Shown here piece after piece: positions 54,795 through 64,000 of a DNA stretch of 64,000 nt; the first letter of the stretch is position 1, and the number at the start of each line of letters is the position of its first letter. The stretch spans positions 46,994,216-47,058,215 of the forward strand of contig OV277868.1 in assembly GCA_922989275.2 (NCBI GenBank), written 5' to 3'. Source of the stretch: Gari tellinella. Its lineage: Eukaryota; Mollusca; Bivalvia; Cardiida; Psammobiidae. A program made the position numbers and the translations under genes. The notes under the pieces were generated by a model that saw only the letters and a list, made by a program, of their open reading frames with translations, was not told where the DNA came from and did not search any database.

Positions 54795-55020
54795 CAGTGG
54801 AGAATCTGTTATTCTTTCCCGTTTATTCTGCAAACGCAAAGCACTAAAACGTAGAAAAGTACAACTTTTGGACAATTCTGATAATTCATGTTTATCTTGG
54901 CGGCAAACAGTTTTGAGCCTGATCAGACGCCGGGTTACCCGGCTCCATCTTGTAAAGCACTGCAAATAACAGTTTTAGCGTAAACGCGTTTATTGGGAAA
55001 GAATAACGTTTTCTCCACTG
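54795..55020. mobile_element. M1 MITE with hybrid ends
   Basis: Left end is the AATCTG subtype; right end is the AAAACG subtype (AACGTTTTCTCCACTG). The right arm of the hairpin is mostly deleted. 226 bp, TA on both sides. Confidence 0.8.
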
Positions 55021-55675
55021 TACATTAGATTCAAAGTTCTTAGTAAATACAATATACGCTTTGTTTTCTCTGTCAAAATCGAACACATTTATTCTGTTTT
55101 CATCTATACAATCAAATTAATAACATTAAATATCTATCTGGCTGGTGGCTACCAATATACATGCGAATGAGCCTTTTCATGTCAAAACCAGCCTTATAGC
55201 AAAGAGTAGATCAAGTTTGACACCCACATGTATATAAAACATTTTATGTGTACGGTATTTTGCAGTGTAGACCGAGCTTAGATCAATACAAAACTTGGAT
55301 GACAACGGTGCTTGGTTTTTATTGTCTGACAATATTGACCTGACGTTGAACTTTATGCATGAATAAATTATAATAAGATGACACAGTATAAATCAATAAT
55401 CGATAACCTACGTACAATATCGGGTTATTTCGGCTGATTACGTGAGTCTTGTTACAGTTGTGATCCTCAGTGGATTAACACTCCACATTGAGCAAGTTCA
55501 AAAAATTGTTGTTGATAAACTATTATTCCCGTGTCTCCTAGTATAATCGCATCTACTAAAACGCACCATGTTGCGCATTCGAGTGGGTTTTAATCCAGGT
55601 AAGATCATCGATGTACTCATCTGCGACTCTTGCCAATATATACCTAATTTACAACCACTAGATGTAACTTATCTG

Positions 55676-55745
55676 CAATAGGTGTATCGATAGAGCAAAA
55701 GATTTGTAACATCGAGGTTCCGGGTTCGAATCCCGATAGCGTGGA
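55676..55745 (+). tRNA. tRNA-like sequence (plus strand)
   Basis: TCGATAGAGC (A-box-like), ATTTGTAACATCGAGGTTCC and B box GGTTCGAATCC in a complete T arm CGGGTTCGAATCCCG. The acceptor stem does not close, so a tRNA-derived element is more likely than a working tRNA. Confidence 0.4.
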
Positions 55746-55916
55746 AAATATTTTTATTTTATAAAATGTTATTATATAGACCAAACAGACGCTTTGACAT
55801 AATGTTTTTAAAAATAACAAAAGAATCGTGTTCCAATCGAAATAGATGCTGTATGTTTACTTAAAAAGAAACAGTATAAATTGTAAAAAAAAAAAAAGTG
55901 AAAAAATGTTTGAGTA

Positions 55917-56000
55917 CTGCATGGGATTCGAACCACTGACTGTAGGGGAAAATACTGTATAGTCGTCTCTCTTATCACTTGCGCTAAATACCTGTCGATA
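55917..56000 (-). tRNA. tRNA-like sequence (minus strand)
   Basis: Minus strand: TTTAGCGCAAGTGATAAGAG (A-box-like) and B box GGTTCGAATCC with a long variable region. It faces the plus-strand tRNA-like sequence across about 170 bp. Confidence 0.4.
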
Positions 56001-56224
56001 TGTGTGGTACCGAGCAATGCTACAGTTTCGCGGTACCGATGTGGTAACAATGTGCGTTCTCGTATAAATGATAACGAAGTGTTCCGAAGCTATATTTAGA
56101 AATGCAACAAAGTGTGAAATTATGCTAATAGAGGTCACCAACGTCAGGTCAATATTGTCGAACAATACAAAGTTGCAATGCAACAAGGCTGATTTTGTCA
56201 TTGCACAACTCAAATAATAAAGTT

Positions 56225-56435
56225 TTAACCCCTTCACTGCCTTACCCCGAATACAAGTTTTTTGCAGTTTGGATCCTGATCAGACGCCGCGTTAAGCGGT
56301 GTCTGATTAGGATCCAAACTGTTTGGTACTCATTTTAATATTTCTTTCGTCAAAATAGACAAAAAAAATAATTCAGAAATAAAAGCAGACGACAATCGTT
56401 TAAAATTAATGACGTCACGGCAGTGAAGGGGTTAA
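56225..56435. mobile_element. M4 MITE, full length
   Basis: TTAACCCCTTCACTGCC left and GGCAGTGAAGGGGTTAA right; alpha hairpin TTTGGATCCTGATCAGACG, tip GCCGCGTTAAGCGG, complement. The best complete M4 in the window. Confidence 0.85.
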
Positions 56436-56529
56436 TACGGTGATTATTTCTTTTCACGAAATTGCAACACTTCTCTCAACTTTTATTTTTTACCAATGCA
56501 TAAACCTGTCGGTCTCTTTATGTATGCTT

Positions 56530-56702
56530 AAACCCTTTCAAAACAACAGCCCTCTGTAGAGATTACTGATTACATATGCAAACAGTGCACATCCTGATCA
56601 TTTCAAACTTTCAACTGTAGACTGGTTCAAAATGTCTGTACTAGAATAGTAGAAAAAGATAATAATTAACCACAATAGTTATTTAGGGTTGAAAGGGTTA
56701 AA
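56530..56702. mobile_element. TTAA-type element, worn
   Basis: TTAAACCCTTTCAAAAC left and GGGTTGAAAGGGTTAA right, with one arm of an alpha-2 hairpin (GCAAACAGTGCACATCC). Confidence 0.5.
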
Positions 56703-58089
56703 ACTAAAATGAAACAAATAATCACGAATATTTACATCTTGTTGGCTTTCAGGTGTTGCTGCCTTTAGAAAACAAAGTTACGTTCTAAAGTTGGTTTCTA
56801 GTCCCCTTAACCGGTTACTCAATAAAACGTCGTTTTACGCATTCAACTATTTCTAGACTATAGAAAACAAAATCTCACAAAGTAATTCAGGTATATGAAC
56901 CTAGAAAGCATTTTCAGTATATTTCCAGATGCTAGCTTAACAATCTGCTCTAGCTTGAACTCGAGTTTAGGTGCTAAGACATCTACTTTAAAACCTTAGA
57001 GAAGGCTATGGGGAAGCGTTTACAATGTTTAAAAGGAATGTGCAAAGTGTAGTCTCACCTAAAAGACTAGAGGAGAATTGGGCAGAACGGGACGATTCCT
57101 TTACTTGTAAGAAGCAGTGATTAATTAATTCTTATGACCCCCCCCCCCCCCCCCCTCCGGTATGACCTTGTTCTCAAAATGACATTGACATTTTAGGTAG
57201 GATTTATGAGTTGGGTTTTACGGCACAGCAACACAAATTAGGTAATGTAGCGCCGATGAGTGCCAAGGAATGATGATGGTGATTTCGGCTTATCTCTTTC
57301 GTTGCGATAGTAACCTATATTCCTTTGAGTTCTTGGCAAAGGGGATACCTTCGGTCTAATAACTAGAATAATTCCCTATGACAATTAAGCCCATTTGTCA
57401 AATATGGTCTAACTTGTACTGAACTCAACTTCAAGAGCTTGTTATGTTGATTACATCGAGGGTTTCCTGCAAAACTATTGTAACTCCCTCACAATTGTGA
57501 GGGAGTTACAATAGTTATGCACCAAGCCCTCCGACATGCTAAATATGAATTAACTATCGCATGTAGATTAAGAGTTATTTCACAAGTTAAACCATATTGG
57601 AACTCTAAATAGCCTTGACCTTTTACAGACATAATCCTAGTTGTACTAAACTCAAGAGCTTTCTAAGTCGAGTACACATGCCAACTGAACTATGAGTCTA
57701 TTTCACATGTAGTTCTAGAGTTATATGCAGCCTTAAATTAGTCCTATAAGACCACTACATGATCTCTAATATATAGCCAATGTTAACTTAAATTCATAAG
57801 TACAAATGCCACAAATCAAGTGTCTATCACATGTTGTACCAAAAGTATGGCCAAGGTTATACATGTAGTTGTGTATAGACAAAATAAAACAAGCACCTTA
57901 GAGCTGATATCCCCTGCCGCAGCGACTGTCCAGTAGAAAGTGGCAAACTTTATTGTGGGAGGAAGGGGCAAATGGTGATCACCTGTCTTTAAAGATCAAC
58001 ATTCAAAAGCTTTTTACAAAGTTTTATAAAATCCATTAAATTTTGTACATGTTAAACCCTAAACAATACAAAAAATTAAGCCGTTTGTA
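56703..58089. other. Unassigned DNA with diverged repeats and a palindrome
   Basis: 18-nt C run at 57138-57155. 57360-57890 contains diverged repeat units (TGTACTGAACTCAACTTCAA at 57416; TTGTACTAAACTCAAGAGC at 57649) related to 45180-45340. 57473-57516 is a perfect palindrome. No gene. Confidence 0.45.
57473..57516. repeat. Perfect 44-bp palindrome
   Basis: AACTATTGTAACTCCCTCAC and AA, followed by the exact complement, with no loop. No mismatches. Confidence 0.85.
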
Positions 58090-59180
58090 GCATTATAAAT
58101 CTAAGTATGACAGGGGCAGGTAACTCTTGATTCAAATTCAACAGTAATTAAACACTTTCAAGAATTTATAATTGTGTGCAAGTATTATTAAAAAAAATTC
58201 AGAACTGTAGAATTTACTAGAGTGTAAACACATTTTCAACTCATCAAGGGCAGAGTATTCTTGACTAATTTGCACATTTTCGACAATAATTGAACTCATT
58301 CTATAAATAAAAGCCGTATATGATTTAATTTTTTTTTCAAAATCCATTCACATTTGTACATAAAGGGCAGAAAACTCTTGCCACAAAGTATCCTTTTTTG
58401 ACAATGATTGCAACCCTTATATTTATATACATTGTGTGTAAGTGTAATCAAAATCCATTATGGACTGTAGTTTCTAGATGGTAAAAACTGTTAAATATGG
58501 TTTTTTCGACTCATCAAGGGCAGATAACTGTTGACTAGTTTCTCCGTTTTCAAAAATGATAATTATTTGAAACGTAATAGCCATACATAGTTTAAGAATT
58601 TTTTTTTATCAAAATCCATGCATATTTATAGATACATGTACTAGGATGTAAACAATATTAAAATAAAGCATTTTCTAGCCTTTCTAAGTACATCAAGGGC
58701 AGATAACTCTTTCCACAAGTATCCTTTTTTGACAATAATAGCACACCTTCAAGAACTTTTACTTATAGACATTGTGTGCAAGTATCATTTAAATCCATTC
58801 ATAATTGTAGTTGCCAGAGAGTAAAAACAGTGAAATATGGCCTTTTTTACTTATCAAGGGCAGATAACTCATGACTAATTTCTCCGTTTTCAACAATAAT
58901 CAAGTTCATTTGAAAACTAATAGCCATAAATAATTCAAGAAAGTTTTTTCAAAATCCATGCATATTTATAGGCTCTAGTATGTAAAAAATATCAAAATAA
59001 AGCATTTTCTAGCCTTTCTAAGTACATCAAGGGCAGATAACTCTTGTCACAAGTATCCTTTTTTTACAATAATTGCACACCTGCAAGAACCTGTACTTAT
59101 AGACATTGTGTGCAAGTATAAACAAAATATGTTGAATACTGTAGTTGCTAGAGTGTAAAAACTGTTAAATTTGGCATTTT
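58090..59180. repeat. Diverged tandem repeat marked by GGGCAGATAACTC
   Basis: GGGCAGATAACTC-like blocks at 58111, 58248, 58365, 58517, 58698, 58858 and 59031. Alternate units share CACAAGTATCCTTTTTTGAC or GACTAATTTCTCCGTTTTC, so the true period is about 330 bp. Confidence 0.7.
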
Positions 59181-59185
59181 TAACA

Positions 59186-60771
59186 CAACAAGAGGGCCAT
59201 GGCCCTTAATTCGCTCACCTGAGGTCATTGTGCCTTAGCTTAATAGGCAAGACAACATTTTAATATAGCTGTAAATGGAATTATCTTCCAGACAAAAAAA
59301 ACATGACAAATTGGAATAACTTAAAAAAATATTGTTGGCAGAGTTATGGCCCTTATCCATGACACTTCTTCTTATCAAGCTACATGTATTTCCATATGAT
59401 TATTTATTGCGCACTCTGCTTTACTTTCAACCTGCTTTAAGTTATCATCTACTAAGATATAGATACTATTTCTTATATCTTACATGTTTATGACTATATA
59501 AAGTGGAATTATTTTCTTTAGAGGAGGAATAAATTAAAGGCGTAAAAAGGCATATGTATGGGGTAATGGGTTAACATCAGTAGAACTGGAGTTATCTCAA
59601 AGACAAGAAAATATGACACTGGGAAATATCTCAAAATTGACATTGACCTTTGTACGACATGACCCAAGTTATAAAGTTTCTAACTTTAACAAAGTTATGG
59701 CTAAGATTAAAGTTGTGGACTGACAGACAAACAAATGGACAAACAGACAAAAAAGCAGACAGACAAAAACAATATGCCCCCAACTGCAGGGCATAAATAT
59801 ATAGCAGACACCTCATCAGCTGACCAGCTGACCTGAGTTCAGTTATGTAACTCTGCCAGTAGGAAATTTGGCTAGGGTCTAACTCTTATTATGCTGAATT
59901 GCTGTCTGCTATACATATTTTGAATATTAAACATATGTATAAATATGGCAAAAGACATAATTACATAACTGTCAGTGGATCACTTCCAGACCCTGTTTCT
60001 CTAAGTATGAAACAGACTAAACCATTTATAAACTTTAGCAGACAACATGTTCAGCTAAGACCATCAGTTCAGTGGCTGAGGTCAAATACTGGGTAGTATG
60101 GTAGAATTAGCAACTGCTCTGAAGGCTTACCCTTACCAGACTGAAATGATATCTGCTTAAAACCTACTGTATGCGAAAAGTGACAAAAAAAAGAATTTAG
60201 AGCATGTTCAGTTGGTAAATGAGTACCAATAGTTTGGATCCAAATTAGATGCAGCATTATGTTGCATCTGATCTGGATCCAAAATGTTTGCAAATATTGG
60301 CTATTTGCCCTTAGTATATTAAGAGTAACTCAGGTAAAATACAGTTCTGCTTTTGCTTCATCAAAAATACTGTAAAACCTGCCTAGAGCAGCACTTAAAC
60401 TGCGCAGGGTGGCGTCAAGTGTGACCCTAGGGATTTCATTTTAACAAACTATAGAGTGATCGACCAGGAGATTCTACTGTAAAAATATCAAAGCTTAGGG
60501 CCTAGTAGTTTTTAGCAAGAAGATTTTTTAAAAATGTTTGCTTTTTTGCTTTTTCAAGCAGAGTTTTTGCTTTTTCTCTTTCATTTAGACAACTTCTGTA
60601 GAGAAGCATCCAAGGAACATCATGAGCAGTTTGAATCCGCCCTACAATCCCCGGGTTCAGAGGAGATGTCGTTTGAAGTAAAAGTGAACGGACAGACGGA
60701 CAGACGGACTACGGACAATGAGCGGTCACAATAGCTCACCTTGAGCCTTCGGCTCAGGTGAGCTAAAAAGG
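59186..60771. repeat. R composite frame with foreign inserts
   Basis: Starts ACAAGAGGGCCATGGCCC, TTCGCTCACCTGAGG; ends hairpin CTCACCTTGAGCCTTCGGCT then CAGGTGAGCTAAAAAG (60735-60771). Inside: M3 right half 59407-59575 (ATGGGGTAATGGGTTAA); a unit ending in ATATGCCCCCAACTGCAGG and GCATAAATATA (59577-59810); an alpha hairpin; and a worn M2-like pair of ends (60368-60482). Confidence 0.55.
60228..60293. repeat. Alpha hairpin, GATGCAGC variant
   Basis: AGTTTGGATCCAAATTAGATG, GCAGCATTATGTTGC tip, CATCTGATCTGGATCCAAAA. The stem tip reads AGATGCA/TGCATCT instead of AGACGCC/GGCGTCT, changed on both arms. Confidence 0.6.
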
Positions 60772-60977
60772 GCAGATAACTCATAAACTCCTAAAATTTT
60801 CTGAAAAAAAAATTTGATTTCCCACGGTGCTCCTATAATGACAAATAAGTATAGCAAGTTTCATCCAAATCTGTTTATCGGTTTCGGAGATACAGTTGCG
60901 GACGGAAAACGTGACGGACGGACAGCCGGACGGACAGACCTAAAACAGTATCCCTCTGCCTTTCGGCAGGGGATAAA
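60772..60977. repeat. R-type end with GGCAGGGG hairpin
   Basis: GGGCAGATAACTCATAAAC start, GACGGACGGACAGCCGG tract, terminal hairpin CCCTCTGCCTTTCGGCAGGG and ATAAAAAC. Third terminal-hairpin class. Confidence 0.55.
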
Positions 60978-62332
60978 AACAAGAGCAGTAGACGGCCCTA
61001 ACTCGCTCACTTGGACCCATTGATGTAAATGTAACATAGCTGAGAAATTATGACAATATGATTGTGCCATTTGCTGATTGGACGATGCCGAGTGTCAAAT
61101 AGCTAAGCTCAGGGTACTGTGGTTTCAGAGATTTTATTGAAAAAATCTATATTTAGCTCCTGTGACCTAGTTATGTAACGGACCGGAAACATTTGAACAA
61201 TATTGGTAAAGTACCTATAGAAGTTACACCATGCCACATATCAAAGCTCTAGCCATATTAGTTTCAGAGATGAAAGAGGTTTGAAGATTTCACTATCTAA
61301 CTCGTAAATTTGTGACCCCCGGGTTGGGGTCAATTTTGAACATAGGGACAAAATTTGAACAATCTTGATAGAAGACCTGAAAATGGTGCTTTGTACCAAA
61401 TAGCTAAGCTCAGGGTACTGTGGTTTAGAGAATAAGATTTTTTAAGTTTTTATTGAAAAAACTATTTTTAGCTCCTGTGACCTAGATATGCAACGGACCT
61501 GAAACATTTGAACATTATTGGTAAAGTACCTCTAAAAGTTACACCATGCCAAATATCAAAGCTCTAGTCACATTAGTTTCAGAGCAGAAGAGGTTTGGAA
61601 ATTTCACTATATAACTCTATGTAAATTAATGACCCCCGGGGCGGGGTCATGATGCATGTTTGACCCCAGGGACATAATTTGAACAATCTTAATAGAGGAC
61701 CTGTAGATGATGATTTGGACAAAATATCTAAGCTCGTGGTACTGTGGTTTCAGAGAAAAAGATTTTTTTAAATTTAAATTGAAAAAATCTATTTTTAGCT
61801 CCTGTGACCTAGATATTCAACAGACCGCAACCATTTGAACAATATTGGTAAAGTATGCCTATATGTTACACCATGCCAAATATCAAAGCTCTAGCTATAA
61901 TTATTAGTTTCAGGGAAGAAGAGGTTTGAAGATTTCACAATATAAATCAATATAAATTTGTGACCCCCGGGGCGGGCCATTTTTTACCCCAGGGACATAA
62001 CTTGAACAATTTTGATAGAGGACCTATAGATGATGCATTGTGTCAAATATCTAAGCTCAGGGTACTGTGGTTTCAGAAAAGAAGATATTTTAAGTTTTAT
62101 TTTGAAACGATCTATTGTTAGCTCGTGACCTAGATGTGCAACGGATCAAACATATTTGAACAACTTTCAAAGAAGACCATATAAGGATCATTCCTGCCAA
62201 GTTTGGTTAAAATACATCAAGTAGTTTAGGAGGAGATGTCATTTAAATAAATTGTTGTCGACGGACGACGAACGGACGGACACAGGACGATCAAAATAGC
62301 TCACCTTGGCACTTTGTGCCAGGTGAGCTAAC
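60978..62332. repeat. R composite repeat with 320-bp units
   Basis: Starts ACAAGAGCAGTAGACGGCC, ACTCGCTCACTTGG. Units marked by GACCCCCGGG at 61315, 61631 and 61963. Ends CGGACGGACACAGGACG and hairpin CACCTTGGCACTTTGTGCC then AGGTGAGCTAA. Confidence 0.75.
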
Positions 62333-62611
62333 AGTATTCACCGACTCATGCGGGGCATGATAAGAATAGAAGAATAAATTCTCGGGATACACATTTTGTA
62401 AATTAAAAGAGCCTTCGAGATGAAAACTGTGTTCTTAATCTGAATTTAACAATTTTAACTAACCGCCTAAACCAACCGATTCTCATTAAATATATAATGC
62501 ATTTAACAGAACATTTCATATCTTAATGGCGATTCTATTTAGTATCACAATAATGATGTTTGAAAAAAGAAAACAAAACACTGTGGCTGAAATAAAGCAA
62601 TACTCCCCTTA

Positions 62612-62844
62612 CAGTGGAGAAAACGTTTTTCTTTCCCGTTTAAACGCATGGCACTAAAACCTAGAAAATGTCTTCTTTTTTTAGATATTTCTCACAATTC
62701 ATTTTGATCTGAGTGGCAAACAGTTTGGAGCCTGATCAGACGCCGAGTAACCCGGCGTCTGATCTTGCTCCAAACTGTTTGCAGTGGAAATAAACGTTTT
62801 AGCATAGACGCATTTATTTGGAATGAATAACATATTCTCCACTG
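62612..62844. mobile_element. M1 MITE
   Basis: TA-CAGTGGAGAAAACG left, CATATTCTCCACTG-TA right; alpha hairpin intact (GGAGCCTGATCAGACGCCG). Confidence 0.8.
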
Positions 62845-62976
62845 TATCAAGAATCGACACTCAGAATAAATAGTATTCATACACATTTTGGGACGTTTGT
62901 AGCGAGACTTCGTAGTGTTAGCAGCACAGGGAGTCAAAACTCCAATTTCAAATATTCTTCTAAAGTATAATATCGC

Positions 62977-63172
62977 AGGGCTTCAGATAAAAGGGGGATA
63001 ATACTAAATATTTTCAGCATTTTCTGCTTGAGTATTTAATCAAACCCTATGGTGAATGCTTATTACAGTGAAACATTTCTAATTAGTGACACCATAGGGT
63101 TTTGAGCTGCAGTGCATGTATAAAGATTTTAGTTTTCATGATACTCAGTTTATCTAAAGTAAAGCCCTGATA
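62977..63172. mobile_element. M8 hairpin MITE, second copy
   Basis: CAGGGCTTCAGATAAAAGGG left, TTTATCTAAAGTAAAGCCCTG right; internal arms AAACCCTATGGTGAATGC and GACACCATAGGGTTTT. The stem tip differs completely from the 2127 copy. Confidence 0.65.
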
Positions 63173-63784
63173 TCGCAAATATATTTTAATACTATAATAA
63201 GATCTAGACCTGACATTTCTCTGGATTTTTCCGAACAGCAGAGAATCATATCTATATTTGAAAAGTTAACACCCTAACTTTTAAACTAGCCTACACGGTA
63301 GTGTATTTTTTGTGGCATCCCCACCAATGTAAAGATGTGTGTAAAAAATGTATTTTCGTAGAGCGGCGAATAATTATATCCCATGACTGTGTAGTTTCGA
63401 CAGCAACCATAAAAAGTAAAATATGTACTAAATTGGACTTTACCATTAATAGTTCCAGGATGGATAAATTAATTGAACAGGTCTGACTTCCTATATACAT
63501 TTTGCTGATTGAATAAAGTATTTTGTGAATCTTACTCGTAACTCTCCCAAAATCATATACAAATCATTTACAGAAATTGATAATATATTTATTTGTTTGT
63601 GAATATGTATGTATCTATGAACATTTTTGTTTTGTTCCTCATGTTTCGTCTATGTATATTGTCTGTTCCTCATGTTTTCATGTAAAATCATGAACTGAGT
63701 GTAATAAAAAAAATTGAAATTGAAAATGACAGTACAGTAAATTAAGCTCGCCAGTGCAGCCATACAACAAACAGCATAAACATT
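63173..63784. other. Unassigned DNA with a possible retroposon 3' end
   Basis: 63590-63727 is T-rich and ends GAGTGTAATAAAAAAAATTG then AAATTGAAAATG, resembling a LINE or SINE tail with a short simple repeat. No coding part. Confidence 0.35.
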
Positions 63785-63852
63785 TTAAAGCAGGATGAAA
63801 ATGAAGCAAAAAGCTCCTTAATTGGCTTTTGTTTTGATTTAATCTTGCTTTA
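63785..63852. repeat. Beta hairpin, worn
   Basis: TTAAAGCAGGATGAAAATG, AAAAGCTCCTTAATTGGC, TTGATTTAATCTTGCTTTAA: an M2-type core abutting an M3 start. Confidence 0.55.
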
Positions 63853-64000
63853 ACCCTTTACCCCATAGCCTGTTTCTATTTCACTAAAAGCAGTTGAAGG
63901 CGCATTCTGCTTTACTTTCAGCCTGCTTTAAGCTACAATCTAGAATACGGAAAACATTTCTTATGGTACATGTTCATGACTGTATAAATTTAGACCTATT
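63850..64000. mobile_element. M3 MITE, running off the window
   Basis: TTAACCCTTTACCCCATAGCC left; beta arm GGCGCATTCTGCTTTAC, TTTCAGCCTGCTTTAAGC. The left arm of the hairpin is largely deleted; the right end lies beyond 64000. Confidence 0.7.

Larger units (their letters stand above)
55322..56170. mobile_element. Inverted-repeat element with two tRNA-like sequences
   Basis: Inverted ends of about 28 bp: left ATTGTCTGACAATATTG and ACCTGACGTTG; right CAACGTCAGGT and CAATATTGTCGAACAAT. Inside are two facing tRNA-like sequences (55676-55745 plus strand; 55917-56000 minus strand). Confidence 0.55.

Overview
The window looks like intergenic or intronic DNA of a large, AT-rich eukaryotic genome, most likely a bivalve mollusc. 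I infer this from the repeat types: composite repeats with GCTCACC/GGTGAGC ends and (GACG)n-like tails, tRNA-headed SINEs with a mollusc-type body, and a Tyr-recombinase retroelement. I found no host protein-coding exon that I can support and no convincing intact cellular tRNA. Nearly every stretch with structure is a transposable element, usually one inside another.

Layout. From 1 to 25.8 kb the window is packed with short palindromic MITE-like elements of four main families. M1 (CAGTGGAG ends, TA flanks, usually 246 bp) and M2 (CAGTARAACC ends, TA flanks) look Tc1/mariner-like. M3 and M4 (TTAA followed by CCC...) look piggyBac-like. Within this stretch, 19.2-22.1 kb holds a 5'-truncated LINE that sits inside an M1 copy and itself carries two further M1 copies, a foldback element, a SINE and a hairpin. 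From 26.2 to 31.4 kb there are composite 'R' repeats with central diverged tandem units, plus a LINE C-terminal remnant on the minus strand. From 32.2 to 33.9 kb there is a 1.6-kb block bounded by inverted repeats.

From 34.0 to 44.7 kb is the best-defined locus: a minus-strand Ty3/Gypsy retrotransposon (174-bp LTRs, GTTAC target duplication, gag-pol in one frame broken by three stops). Its 3' LTR was split by a 5,794-bp second element with split direct repeats and a decayed tyrosine-recombinase gene, apparently a PAT/Ngaro-like retroelement. From 44.7 to 51.7 kb and from 58 to 62.3 kb are more R composites. From 51.7 to 57 kb and from 62.6 to 64 kb the short palindromic elements return.

Two points deserve attention. 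First, the same two hairpin cores (called alpha and beta here) sit inside elements with unrelated ends and different target duplications: alpha in M1 (TA) and M4 (TTAA), beta in M2 (TA) and M3 (TTAA). Their arms change together between copies. Second, the Tyr-recombinase element entered the LTR at a short match between its own circular junction and the target, without a target duplication, and both reciprocal junctions can still be read.
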